This document shows, piece after piece, positions 17,085 through 24,773 of a DNA stretch of 64,000 nucleotides; positions within the stretch are counted from its first letter, which is position 1; every line of letters begins with the position of its first letter. Position numbers and translations under genes: made by a program. The notes under the pieces are model-generated. The model saw only the letters and a list, made by a program, of their open reading frames with translations, was not told the DNA's origin and did no database searches. The DNA comes from Vreelandella subterranea (lineage in GTDB: Bacteria; Pseudomonadota; Gammaproteobacteria; Pseudomonadales; Halomonadaceae), in the NCBI RefSeq assembly GCF_900111305.1, contig NZ_FOGS01000009.1:1-64000 (forward strand). The letters are read 5' to 3'.

Positions 17085-18551
17085 ATGGCCACACTGATGA
17101 TTCAGGGCACCACCTCGGATGCGGGCAAAAGCACCGTGGTGGCTGCGCTATGCCGTGCGTTGGCCAGGCGTGGCATATCGGTGGCGCCATTCAAGCCTCA
17201 AAACATGGCGCTCAATAGCGCCGTTACGGAAGATGGTGGCGAAATTGGCCGTTCCACCGCACTGCAGGCCCAGGCCGCTGGCGTTAAGCCACACAGCGAT
17301 ATGAACCCGGTGCTGCTCAAACCGGAAAGCGATCGTGGTTCGCAGGTGATTTTACGCGGCAAGGTCTACGGCCATATGGACGCCATGGATTACCACGCCT
17401 TCAAGCGCACCGCCAAAGAGAGCGTGATGGCCGCGTGGCAGGCGTTGGAAAGCCGCTTCGATGTGATTATCGCCGAAGGCGCGGGCAGCCCCGCTGAGAT
17501 CAACCTGCGTCAGGGTGACATCGCCAATATGGGCTTTGCCGAAGCGGCTGACTGCCCGGTGATACTGGTGGGCGATATTGAGCGAGGCGGGGTGTTTGCT
17601 CAGTTGGTGGGGACGCTTGCGCTGCTGAGCGAAAGCGAGCAGGCGCGTATGAAAGGGTTTGTGATCAACCGCTTTCGTGGCGACATGAGCTTGTTAACCC
17701 CAGGCATTGAGTGGCTGACAGCACACACCGGCAAGCCTGTATTGGGCACCTTGCCCTACCTTCAAGGGTTGCTGCTGGATGCCGAAGACAGCATCGGCCT
17801 GACCCACGCGCCTACCCAGGGGGAGTTGCTCAACGTCGTGGTACCTGCGTTGCCGCGCATCAGTAATCACACCGATTTTGATCCATTGCGTTTGCATCCT
17901 CAGGTAAACCTCACCTTTGTCGGCGCAGATGAGCCGATTCCTGCGGCCGATGTGATTATCCTGCCGGGCAGTAAAAGTACGGCGAGTGATCTGGCATGGT
18001 TAAAGCGCCAGGGCTGGGATAGGGCAATTCAGCGTCACCTGCGCTACGGCGGCAAGTTGCTGGGTATTTGCGGTGGTTTTCAAATGCTCGGCGAGTGGGT
18101 GGAGGACCCTGACGGCCTGGAGGGCAAGGCCGAGCGTGTCATGGGGTTGGGGCTGCTATCGCTCACCACGCGTATGGTGGCGGGCAAACAGCTACGCAAT
18201 GTGAGTGGCGTGACGGTGGCCGAAGGGGCGAGCGTCACGGGCTACGAAATTCACAATGGCGTAAGCGAAGGCACTGCGCTGGCCCAGCCGCTGTTTGACC
18301 TAGGCACCCACCGTGATGGCGCCGTCAGCGACGATGGGCAGGTGATGGGCACTTATCTGCACGGCCTGTTTGATCATTCAGAGGCTTGCCAGGCGCTGTT
18401 AACGCGCCTGGGATTGTCAGCGGCCCAGCGCCTGGATTATCGCGCCCATCGGGAGCGAGAGCTGGACCGTCTGGCCGATACGTTAGAGGCGCACCTGGAT
18501 ATCGAGGCGCTTATTGCTCTTTTGGGAGCTGGCGCGTCGCCATCACGGTGA
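17085..18551 (+). CDS. cobQ: Cobyric acid synthase
   Basis: 488 residues from the ATG at 17085. The N-terminal half is a dethiobiotin synthetase-like ATPase ([19 protein letters not shown]-loop; [26 protein letters not shown]). The C-terminal half is a class I glutamine amidotransferase with the nucleophile in [13 protein letters not shown] and the His in [10 protein letters not shown]. It amidates four side chains of adenosylcobyrinic diamide using glutamine and ATP in the cytoplasm. No other corrin gene is in the window and no cobalamin riboswitch is seen upstream. Its last 41 bases overlap the 3' end of the opposite-strand ridA-like gene. Confidence 0.95.
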   Translation: MATLMIQGTTSDAGKSTVVAALCRALARRGISVAPFKPQNMALNSAVTEDGGEIGRSTALQAQAAGVKPHSDMNPVLLKPESDRGSQVILRGKVYGHMDAMDYHAFKRTAKESVMAAWQALESRFDVIIAEGAGSPAEINLRQGDIANMGFAEAADCPVILVGDIERGGVFAQLVGTLALLSESEQARMKGFVINRFRGDMSLLTPGIEWLTAHTGKPVLGTLPYLQGLLLDAEDSIGLTHAPTQGELLNVVVPALPRISNHTDFDPLRLHPQVNLTFVGADEPIPAADVIILPGSKSTASDLAWLKRQGWDRAIQRHLRYGGKLLGICGGFQMLGEWVEDPDGLEGKAERVMGLGLLSLTTRMVAGKQLRNVSGVTVAEGASVTGYEIHNGVSEGTALAQPLFDLGTHRDGAVSDDGQVMGTYLHGLFDHSEACQALLTRLGLSAAQRLDYRAHRERELDRLADTLEAHLDIEALIALLGAGASPSR

Positions 18552-18909
18552 TCTCGACGTGGCAGCCACCACAGATATTGGGCGATTCGGTACAGGTTCT
18601 GGCTGGGTAGCGGCCCGGCTCGAAGAACTCGGCATAGACGCTGTCCATGTCGTTGATGGTCTTCAGGTCAGTCAGGTGAACGTCCACGCGCAGCACGTCT
18701 GCCAGGCTGCCGCCTTCCATTTCGAGCATGCGTAAAATGGCGCGCATCACTAACCGGGTTTCTTCCTTGACGTCGCCCTTGGCCGCATGGCCGTTCGACA
18801 GGTCAGAAACCGTTAGCCCCGAAATAAACACATATCGATCATCCATCACCATATGGCTACCGGGGAAACTCGGTGTGGGCATGGTGGGGTCGTTCATAAA
18901 TTTCGTCAT
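18511..18909 (-). CDS. RidA-family protein
   Basis: 132 residues. The start is set at the ATG at 18909 because AAGGA lies five bases upstream; another ATG at 18915 overlaps that site. RidA (YjgF) features are FISGLTVSD near the N-terminus, [13 protein letters not shown] in the middle and YPARTCTES, the substrate-arginine region, near the C-terminus. RidA trimers hydrolyse reactive enamines and imines made by PLP enzymes. It has more N-terminal sequence than RidA itself and belongs to a broader subfamily, so the exact substrate is open. The 3' end overlaps cobQ by 41 bases, tail to tail. Confidence 0.88.
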   Translation of the reverse strand: MTKFMNDPTMPTPSFPGSHMVMDDRYVFISGLTVSDLSNGHAAKGDVKEETRLVMRAILRMLEMEGGSLADVLRVDVHLTDLKTINDMDSVYAEFFEPGRYPARTCTESPNICGGCHVEITVMATRQLPKEQ

Positions 18910-19036
18910 AATCATCCTTTTATGGTGACTGGTTAAGAGTCCGACACGTTAACACTCGCTAGGTTCATGTTGCGTGGCGCTGTTAAAATGGCTTTGTTTA
19001 CACTAGGCTTGCCGCTTTTGGCGAGCGGGGGACCTC

Positions 19037-19600
19037 ATGAAAGTAATCCAAATAGACCAGAAAGCACAGCAGGATGCCTGCCTGGCACGGCTGTGCGCAG
19101 AGGTTTATGGCCAGTCCGCCGGGCTGACGCCGCTCGTGGTATTTACCGGCACACGCAATGTGCTCCTGGCCGAAGAAGCCGCGCGCCTGGTGGCGGCGGT
19201 TGACGGCGAAGGCAAGCCCCAGGCTCTCGCGCTGCTGGTATTGGACGAAGAGGGCGAAGGGATGGCACTGACCCACGCCTGCGACCTGGAGGCGCCCCAG
19301 GCCAAGGTGTGGCTAATAAGCGAACTGGCGCTTAAAGCACCGCTGCGTGTTGATGCTGGCGACGCTGAACAGGAAGCGTTTTATCAGCAGTGCGGCATTA
19401 AGCGCTGGCTGGACGGCGCCGAGGGTCAGCGGATCGGGTTAGGCGCTCGCCACCCGGCCAATACCGTCGAGGAACTCACCGCGACGGTGGCCATTGACGA
19501 AGCGCTGATTTTACGTCGCTTCAAGCATGACCCGGCAGCGTTTGACCAGGCTAAGCAGTTATTTGTCGATGGCCTGGCACATTTCCCCGAGGCCTTTTAA
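19037..19600 (+). CDS. Conserved hypothetical protein with GNAT-like C-terminal pattern
   Basis: 187 residues with a GGGGGACC ribosome site upstream. No signal or membrane segment. I do not recognise a family for sure. The order of segments (LALLVLDEEGEG strand pair, KVWLISELALKAPLRV, then EQEAFYQQCGIKRWLDG) resembles an acetyltransferase fold, where FYxxxGI is common near the end, but the acetyl-CoA pyrophosphate loop is not evident. Acidic composition fits a halophile. It converges with the VWA gene, with 26 bases between them. Confidence 0.7.
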   Translation: MKVIQIDQKAQQDACLARLCAEVYGQSAGLTPLVVFTGTRNVLLAEEAARLVAAVDGEGKPQALALLVLDEEGEGMALTHACDLEAPQAKVWLISELALKAPLRVDAGDAEQEAFYQQCGIKRWLDGAEGQRIGLGARHPANTVEELTATVAIDEALILRRFKHDPAAFDQAKQLFVDGLAHFPEAF

Positions 19601-19626
19601 AGGCCAATCATGCAGTGACCAGGCGA

Positions 19627-20808
19627 CTACTTTTTCGCCAGTTCCCGCATGGCGGTTTCCAGTCCTTCCATCGTCATGGGGTACATGCGGTCGCCGATGA
19701 TCTCGCGGATAAGCTGCGTTGAGTAGGTGTACTCCCAGGCCCTTGGGGGCATGGGGTTAAGCCATGCCAGGCGCGGGAAGGTTTCGCACAGGCGCTTGAG
19801 CCACAGGCCGCCGGGTTCGTCGTTGAAGTGCTCCACGCTGCCGCCTGGATGGGTCACTTCATAAGGCGACATGGCCGCATCGCCGACAATCACCACCTGA
19901 TAATCCGCGCCGTAGGTATGCAGCACCTCCATGGTCGGGATGCGCTCGCTGCCGCGGCGCATATTGTTCCGCCAAACGCCTTCGTAAAGGCAGTTGTGAA
20001 AGTAGTAGTGCTCAAGGTGCTTGAACTCGGAGCGGGCCGCCGAAAACAGCTCTTCACAGACGCGAATATGGTCGTCCATCGAGCCGCCCACATCCAAAAA
20101 CAGCAGCACCTTCACCGCGTTGTGGCGTTCAGGGCGCATCTGCACGTTGAGCAGCCCGGCGTCCTTGGCGGTTTCGCGGATGGTGCTATCCACGTCGAAC
20201 TCTTCGAGCGCGCCCTGGCGGGCAAACTTGCGCAGGCGGCGCAGCGCCATTTTGATATTACGCGTGCCCAGCTCCAGCGAGTCATCGTAGTCGCGAAAGC
20301 GCCGCTCGTCCCATACCTTGGTGGCGCGCCGGTGGCGTGAACCGTCCTGACCGATGCGAATGCCTTCCGGGTTGTAGCCGTAGGCGCCAAAGGGGCTGGT
20401 GCCGCCGGTACCGATCCATTTATTGCCACCTGCGTGGCGCTCTTTCTGCTCTTCCAGGCGTTTCTTGAACGTCTCAATGAGCTCTTCCAGGCCGCCCAGG
20501 GACTCGATCTTGGCTTTTTCTTCCTCCGTCAGCTGCTTCTCGAACTCACGGCGCAGCCAGTCATCGGGGATCAGCGCTTCAATGGCGGCGTCCATGTCCT
20601 CGAGGCCTTTAAACCAGGCAGCGAAGGCCCGGTCAAAGCGGTCGAAATGGCGCTCGTCCTTGACCATCACCGTGCGGGCCACCTGATAAAACGCTTCCAT
20701 ATCGGCAAATACCACGCCACGCTCTACCACGGCGTGAAGGTCGAGCAGCTCGCGCAGCGAGACCGGCACGCCTGCGCGTTTTAATGTTTCAAACAAGCCG
20801 ATAAACAT
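19627..20808 (-). CDS. VWA-domain protein of the MoxR-associated (CoxE-like) type
   Basis: 393 residues, no signal peptide. The N-terminal 130 residues are helical and charged (EKQLTEEEKAKIESLGGLEELIETF region). The C-terminal half is a von Willebrand A domain; its metal site is LLFLDVGGSMDDHIR, where the usual DxSxS reads DxGxS. It ends close to the family's typical length. VWA proteins of this kind act as adaptors for MoxR ATPases in activating or maturing enzymes. The moxR gene is three bases upstream on the same strand, so they form an operon; the target is unknown. Confidence 0.88.
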   Translation of the reverse strand: MFIGLFETLKRAGVPVSLRELLDLHAVVERGVVFADMEAFYQVARTVMVKDERHFDRFDRAFAAWFKGLEDMDAAIEALIPDDWLRREFEKQLTEEEKAKIESLGGLEELIETFKKRLEEQKERHAGGNKWIGTGGTSPFGAYGYNPEGIRIGQDGSRHRRATKVWDERRFRDYDDSLELGTRNIKMALRRLRKFARQGALEEFDVDSTIRETAKDAGLLNVQMRPERHNAVKVLLFLDVGGSMDDHIRVCEELFSAARSEFKHLEHYYFHNCLYEGVWRNNMRRGSERIPTMEVLHTYGADYQVVIVGDAAMSPYEVTHPGGSVEHFNDEPGGLWLKRLCETFPRLAWLNPMPPRAWEYTYSTQLIREIIGDRMYPMTMEGLETAMRELAKK

Positions 20809-20811
20809 GGC

Positions 20812-21666
20812 TTAGCGGCCTCTGCCTTTCTGGCGGCGCATCATGAATGCCAGACGCTCCAGCAGTTGGGTATCCTGCTCGTTTTTGACCAGGGCACCGG
20901 CCATGGGCGGCAGTGCTTTTGACGGGTCGCGGTTATAAAGCGCTTCCTGAGCCAGCTCATCTGCCATCAACAGTTTCAGCCAGTCCACCAGTTCCGAGGT
21001 TGAAGGCTTTTTCTTGAGTCCCGGGGCGTCACGCAGGTCGAAAAAGACTTCCAGGGCTTCGCTGACCAGCCGGGGAGCGATGTCAGGAAAGTGCACGTCG
21101 ACAATGGCCTGCATGGTCTCGCGGTCGGGGAATTCGATGTAGTGGAAGAAACAGCGGCGCAGGAACGCATCCGGCAGCTCCTTTTCGTTGTTGGAGGTGA
21201 TGACGATGATCGGGCGATACTCGGCGCGGATGGTTTGGCCGGTCTCGTAAACGTGAAACTCCATCCGATCCAGCTCCTGGAGCAGGTCGTTGGGGAATTC
21301 GATATCGGCCTTGTCGATTTCGTCGATCAGCAACACCACCCGCTCGCCGGTACTGAAGGCTTCCCATAGCTTGCCGGGCTTGATGTAGTTGGCGACGTTC
21401 TCGACGCCTTCAACACCCAACTGCGAGTCACGCAGACGGCTCACGGCATCATACTCATAAAGCCCCTGGGCCGCCTTGGTGCTGGATTTGATATGCCAGG
21501 TGATCAACTGGGTACCGAGCGACTCGGCGAGTTCTTCGGCCAGCAGGGTTTTGCCGGTGCCCGGTTCGCCCTTGATCAATAGCGGCCGCTCTAGCACCAC
21601 GGCCGCATTGACCGCCTGCTTGAGCGCATCGGTTGCGATGTAGGAAGAAGTGGATTCAAACGCCAT
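20812..21666 (-). CDS. MoxR-family AAA+ ATPase
   Basis: 284 residues from the ATG at 21666 (MAFESTSSYIATDAL). AAA+ motifs in order: Walker A IKGEPGTGKTLLAEELA, Walker B VVLLIDEIDKADIEF, sensor 1 IVITSNNEKELPDAF, and arginine-finger region RRCFFHYIEFPD. MoxR ATPases form hexamers that remodel or activate client proteins with a VWA partner, here the next gene. Expression looks coupled (3-base gap). Confidence 0.92.
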   Translation of the reverse strand: MAFESTSSYIATDALKQAVNAAVVLERPLLIKGEPGTGKTLLAEELAESLGTQLITWHIKSSTKAAQGLYEYDAVSRLRDSQLGVEGVENVANYIKPGKLWEAFSTGERVVLLIDEIDKADIEFPNDLLQELDRMEFHVYETGQTIRAEYRPIIVITSNNEKELPDAFLRRCFFHYIEFPDRETMQAIVDVHFPDIAPRLVSEALEVFFDLRDAPGLKKKPSTSELVDWLKLLMADELAQEALYNRDPSKALPPMAGALVKNEQDTQLLERLAFMMRRQKGRGR

Positions 21667-21774
21667 GGGAGAGCCTCGGCTTGTCGAAAGCAGGGTTATA
21701 AAAGGGTAAACGGATTCAAACAAGTGTACGTGAGGGTCACCCCAAGGCCAATGGCTGGTCTAGCGTTATTGGTA

Positions 21775-21825
21775 AAGTTACACTTGCTTGAGTAACTTAG
21801 TGAGTCGGCAACTGTCATAGTTGCC
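21775..21825. promoter_or_regulatory. Two inverted repeats upstream of the vapBC remnant
   Basis: AAGTTAC (21775-21781) is repeated inverted as GTAACTT (21792-21798), and GGCAACT (21807-21813) as AGTTGCC (21819-21825). GATAAT at 21834-21839 could be the -10. Paired palindromes at this position are typical of toxin-antitoxin autoregulation; they look like the surviving operator of the broken locus. Confidence 0.5.
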
Positions 21826-21864
21826 ATAATAGGGATAATGACAGCGGCTAAGAGAGGTTACGCC

Positions 21865-22175
21865 ATGCATGCCAACGTAAAGCAACTGCGTTTACAAACC
21901 AAGGCGCTCTTAGCCGCGACACAGCGTGGAGAAACCGTCGACATCACTTGTCGCGGCAAGCCTTGTGCTCGACTGGTGGGTTCCATTTGGACGAAGGTAC
22001 CTCGTCGCGTGCCACCTTCCTGGTCGAAAGTTATGCGCTTAGCCATAACATGCAGATGGCGGATGCGCTCATCGCCGCGACGGCTATGGAGCTGGGCTTG
22101 CCCTTACTAACCGCCAGTGATCGTCATTACCGGCATATCGATGGTCTGGCGTTAGACATCTTTCGTCCAGCTTAA
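21865..22175 (+). pseudogene. Collapsed vapBC toxin-antitoxin locus
   Basis: From the ATG at 21865 (ribosome site AGAGAGG) the frame encodes the N-terminal half of a Phd/VapB-type antitoxin (MHANVKQLRLQTKALLAA, then GETVDITCRGKPCARLVG). At about 21984 the homology jumps to another frame (21987-22175), which reads the C-terminal half of a PIN-domain toxin: SHNMQMADALIAATAMELG and LPLLTASDRHYRHIDG. The PIN acidic residues of these two segments remain, but the N-terminal Asp and the antitoxin C-terminus, which neutralises the toxin, are gone. A deletion fused the two genes out of frame. No active product is expected. Confidence 0.8.
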
Positions 22176-22386
22176 ATGGCTTAACTCTCCCTGGCACTCT
22201 CTGCCACACACCTCCCCAATCTTTCATATGTCGCTATTGCAGGAGTGTGCACTGCATCATCATGAGCCGCTGGACTGATAAATTGATCGTTCGTGGTGCG
22301 CATATTCCCTCACGAAAAGTGCTCCTCAGAAATTGGCAAAGCTTTGTTTTTTATAACTATCTGATTAATAATGTTTTTTAAAATAT
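22176..22386. other. Intergenic region upstream of the sRNA promoter, with a possible 40-codon ORF
   Basis: The right part is AT-rich and leads into the sigma-54 promoter; an activator site might be here but I see no clear NtrC- or CbrB-type palindrome. On the minus strand a 40-codon frame (22181-22303) starts at an ATG with GAGGG four to five bases upstream. It matches nothing I know, so it is only a possibility. Confidence 0.3.
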
Positions 22387-22402
22387 TGGCACGCAGTTCG
22401 CA
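22387..22402 (+). promoter_or_regulatory. Sigma-54 promoter of a candidate small RNA
   Basis: TGGCACGCAGTTCGCA matches the RpoN consensus TGGCACGNNNNTTGCW with one mismatch (TT to TC). The GG (22388-22389) and GC (22400-22401) doublets have exactly the required 12-base offset. A preceding T extends the match. Transcription would begin near 22412-22414. Such promoters need an enhancer-binding activator. Confidence 0.72.
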
Positions 22403-22412
22403 ATATATATGG

Positions 22413-22552
22413 CAAAGGGTGAGTGAATAGAGAAACAACGGCTTTGATAGTTTGCTTCTCTCCCTTCTTCACCTACATCGCTGCTAACTTTCAGCGATAC
22501 ACCGAGTGAGCTGGCGTGCTCCACCTGGGTCCCCTTCGGGGGACTTTTTTTT
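22413..22552 (+). ncRNA. Candidate sigma-54-dependent small RNA with four hairpins
   Basis: About 140 bases run from the predicted RpoN start to a T8 tail, with no open frame of note. Hairpin 1 spans 22416-22474 in nested blocks: AGGGTGA/TCACCT, GAA/TTC, AGAGAA/TTCTCT and AAC/GTT around a 10-base loop. Hairpin 2 is ATCGCTG/CAGCGAT (22477-22498). Hairpin 3 is GTGAGC/GCTCCAC (22506-22524). Hairpin 4 is the terminator (22529-22552). Such dense consecutive pairing between a promoter and a terminator is strong evidence of a structured transcript. Pseudomonas CrcZ and NrsZ are sigma-54 small RNAs, but the sequence does not show the repeated CA motifs of CrcZ. Target unknown. Confidence 0.68.
22529..22552 (+). 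terminator. Intrinsic terminator of the small RNA
   Basis: GTCCCC, loop TTCG, GGGGAC, directly followed by eight T (22545-22552). A textbook terminator that separates the small RNA from ompW. Confidence 0.88.
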
Positions 22553-22640
22553 GCCTGTCATTTGGCCTCCCCCTGCATATTTTGTGCTTAATGCTATAAC
22601 AAAATTTTACGTGACGTTTGGAAACGGTGTTCGTATACTC

Positions 22641-22657
22641 ATTACTGTACAAGTAAT
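22641..22657. promoter_or_regulatory. Inverted repeat in the ompW promoter region
   Basis: ATTACT (22641-22646) and AGTAAT (22652-22657) are separated by GTACA. A -10-like TATACT lies at 22634-22639, so the repeat would sit just after the transcription start, a place suited to a repressor. Confidence 0.4.
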
Positions 22658-22749
22658 CGAGGCGTCGCCAACAATATGGATGTTGCCCATGTAAGTGGTA
22701 CATGACGCTTTATAACGGACTCCAAGCGAAAGTTGAGAGGTTGACCCTG

Positions 22750-23364
22750 ATGAACCAATTTAAAATTGTAACGGCCGCTGTGATCACCGCTGGCTTTGCC
22801 GTGGCAAGCCAAGCCGCACTTGCATACACTGCGGGTGATATTTTTGTTCGCGGTGGGGTCGCTAAAACGGACATCGCTTCCGACAACACCAACGCAGGGG
22901 GAGCAGACTTCGACGTTGAAAGTGAAAACGGCTACAGCTACGGCGTTGGTTATCTGTTCCATGACAAGTTCGGCATCGAGCTGAACAGCGGTGAAGGCTT
23001 TGAGCATGACCTGACGACTGCGGCCGGTGCTGATGCCGGTAGCGTTGAGCGTTTGCCAATCAACGCGCTGTTCAACTACTACCCGATGGGGGGTGTCGAT
23101 TCGCGCATTCAGCCCTACGTAGGCGTAGGTCTTAACTATACCAACTTCTACAGCGAAGACATTGGCGCCGGTATCAAAGTCGATGACAGCTATGGTGCGA
23201 TTGGCCAAGCGGGTCTCGATCTGGCCGTAACAAACAATATCATGCTTAACGGCTATGTCAGCTATGCCGACGTGGACGCCGACATTACATCCAACGGTAA
23301 TAACGTTGGTGCTGTTGACGTCAATCCGGTAACCGTCGGTGGCGGTATTACTTACCGTTTCTAA
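22750..23364 (+). CDS. ompW: OmpW-family outer membrane protein
   Basis: 204 residues from the ATG at 22750 (GAGAGG ribosome site 9-10 bases upstream). Signal peptide with cut after QAALA, then eight amphipathic strands: GDIFVRGGVAKTDIAS, YSYGVGYLFHDKFGIEL, IQPYVGVGLNYTNFYSE and the terminal VTVGGGITYRF, ending in Phe as outer-membrane barrels do. OmpW forms a narrow eight-stranded barrel for small hydrophobic molecules and changes with salt and oxygen. It lies downstream of the small RNA and its terminator, and ends at its own terminator. Confidence 0.93.
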   Translation: MNQFKIVTAAVITAGFAVASQAALAYTAGDIFVRGGVAKTDIASDNTNAGGADFDVESENGYSYGVGYLFHDKFGIELNSGEGFEHDLTTAAGADAGSVERLPINALFNYYPMGGVDSRIQPYVGVGLNYTNFYSEDIGAGIKVDDSYGAIGQAGLDLAVTNNIMLNGYVSYADVDADITSNGNNVGAVDVNPVTVGGGITYRF

Positions 23365-23423
23365 ACGGCTATTTTCTAAACGGCCGTAGTGAACGCCCAT
23401 CGTTGCGTTAACCAAGCTAGAAC

Positions 23424-23450
23424 AAACGCCCAGCTCAGCTGGGCGTTTTT
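23424..23450 (+). terminator. Intrinsic terminator after ompW
   Basis: AACGCCCAGCT / AGCTGGGCGTT with a minimal loop, then T5. It stands between the convergent ompW and pepQ genes and could serve both. Confidence 0.85.
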
Positions 23451-23474
23451 ATATCAGGCGTGTGCGACTTTAGC

Positions 23475-24764
23475 TCAAGGGGTCAAGTTATCCGGCCCCT
23501 GGTCGGTCACGGCGATATTGTCTTCAATGCGAATGCCACCGCAGGGCATGCAGTAATCCAACAGCGCCCAGTTGATGGGCAGCGATGTCTCGCGCAGGGG
23601 CGCCAACAGCATGGGAATGAAATAAAGCCCGGGCTCGATGGTCACGACCATGCCGCTGGAAAGCGTACGCGTAAGACGAAGCGCCGGATGCTCGTTGGGC
23701 GGCGGAGCCGCTGTGCCGTCCGGGTGGCGTAAACCGGCCACGTCATGCACCTGTAATCCCAGCGAGTGCCCCAGCCCATGCGGACAGAAGGCACGGGTGA
23801 CGCCTTCGGCAACGGCCTGTTCGCGGCTGCCACGGAAAAGGTCATGGGCGATCAGAATATCACCCAGCCGCTGGTGCATCTGCTCGTGCAGCGCGATGAA
23901 ATCCGTACCTGCCGTAACGCCCTGAACCAGTTCGTCTTTCAGGCCGTGCATGGCCCCAACCAGCTCGCCGAATAGCGCCGGGGCATCTGGTCCGGCGTGG
24001 GTGCGGGTGATATCGGCGCAGTAACCGCGAAAGCGTCTTCCGGCATCGACAAGCAGGCTATGGCGTCGCCTGGGCGGGCTTATGTCGTAGTGCTGGTAGT
24101 GGAGGACGCCCGCGTGGTCGTTCAGGCCGATAATATTCTGGTAGGGAACCGCTGACTCGCGCTGGCGGCTACCTGCCAGGTAGGCAAGTTGGATATCCAG
24201 CTCGCCGGACGCGCCCAGGAAGGCTGCCTGGGCGGCCTCGTGCCCGGCGATCGCGAGCCGATTAGCTTCACGTAGGCAGGCGATTTCATAGTCAGACTTG
24301 ACGATGCGACGCTCGTCCAGGCGATTCAACAATGTGGCAGGGTTCAGTTGCGCTTTCAGGCTTGCGTTGGGCAGCTGCGCCACGTCGCCGATAATTGCGG
24401 CGTGACCATCCAGCGCGGGGCTGACGTGGTCGCTGCACAGGTGGATATCGAATTCGTCGACCCAGGGTTCTTCGGGAAGCCGGGTCGGCAGGTGCCAAAA
24501 GTCCGCCGGGGCATAGAGATAAAGTTGTGGCCGTTGATGAGGGCGTATCACCAGCCAGCTATGTTGCACGTCGGCCAGCGGCACCCAATGCATGAAGTGG
24601 CCGTAGGTCTGAAAGGCCGGTGCCTGGTCGTCGCCAAAGAAGGCGTTGGCATGCCCGCTATAGATTGCCAGGCAATCGAGCCGGTGTTCTTCGAGCAAGG
24701 CCGCATAGTCGCGCTGCAAGCGCGACAGGTGCTCTTGCTGCAAGTGATAGAGTTGCTTAGACAT
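23475..24764 (-). CDS. pepQ: Xaa-Pro dipeptidase, M24 family
   Basis: 429 residues. The N-terminal half is a creatinase-like domain (CLAIYSGHANAFFGDDQAP). The C-terminal half is a pita-bread metallopeptidase with the dinuclear metal ligands in LLVDAGRRFRGYCADITRTH, FCPHGLGHSLGLQVHD, MVVTIEPGLYF and GGIRIEDNIAV. It cleaves dipeptides with C-terminal proline in the cytoplasm. It follows lysR by nine bases and ends a minus-strand cluster whose first genes import peptides, so it probably digests what they bring in. Confidence 0.95.
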   Translation of the reverse strand: MSKQLYHLQQEHLSRLQRDYAALLEEHRLDCLAIYSGHANAFFGDDQAPAFQTYGHFMHWVPLADVQHSWLVIRPHQRPQLYLYAPADFWHLPTRLPEEPWVDEFDIHLCSDHVSPALDGHAAIIGDVAQLPNASLKAQLNPATLLNRLDERRIVKSDYEIACLREANRLAIAGHEAAQAAFLGASGELDIQLAYLAGSRQRESAVPYQNIIGLNDHAGVLHYQHYDISPPRRRHSLLVDAGRRFRGYCADITRTHAGPDAPALFGELVGAMHGLKDELVQGVTAGTDFIALHEQMHQRLGDILIAHDLFRGSREQAVAEGVTRAFCPHGLGHSLGLQVHDVAGLRHPDGTAAPPPNEHPALRLTRTLSSGMVVTIEPGLYFIPMLLAPLRETSLPINWALLDYCMPCGGIRIEDNIAVTDQGPDNLTP

Positions 24765-24773
24765 GCAGGGTCC

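Noticed and set aside
22413..22552. Identity of the small RNA as CrcZ/CrcY
   Set aside because: Too short and without the repeated A-rich CA motifs; only the promoter class agrees.
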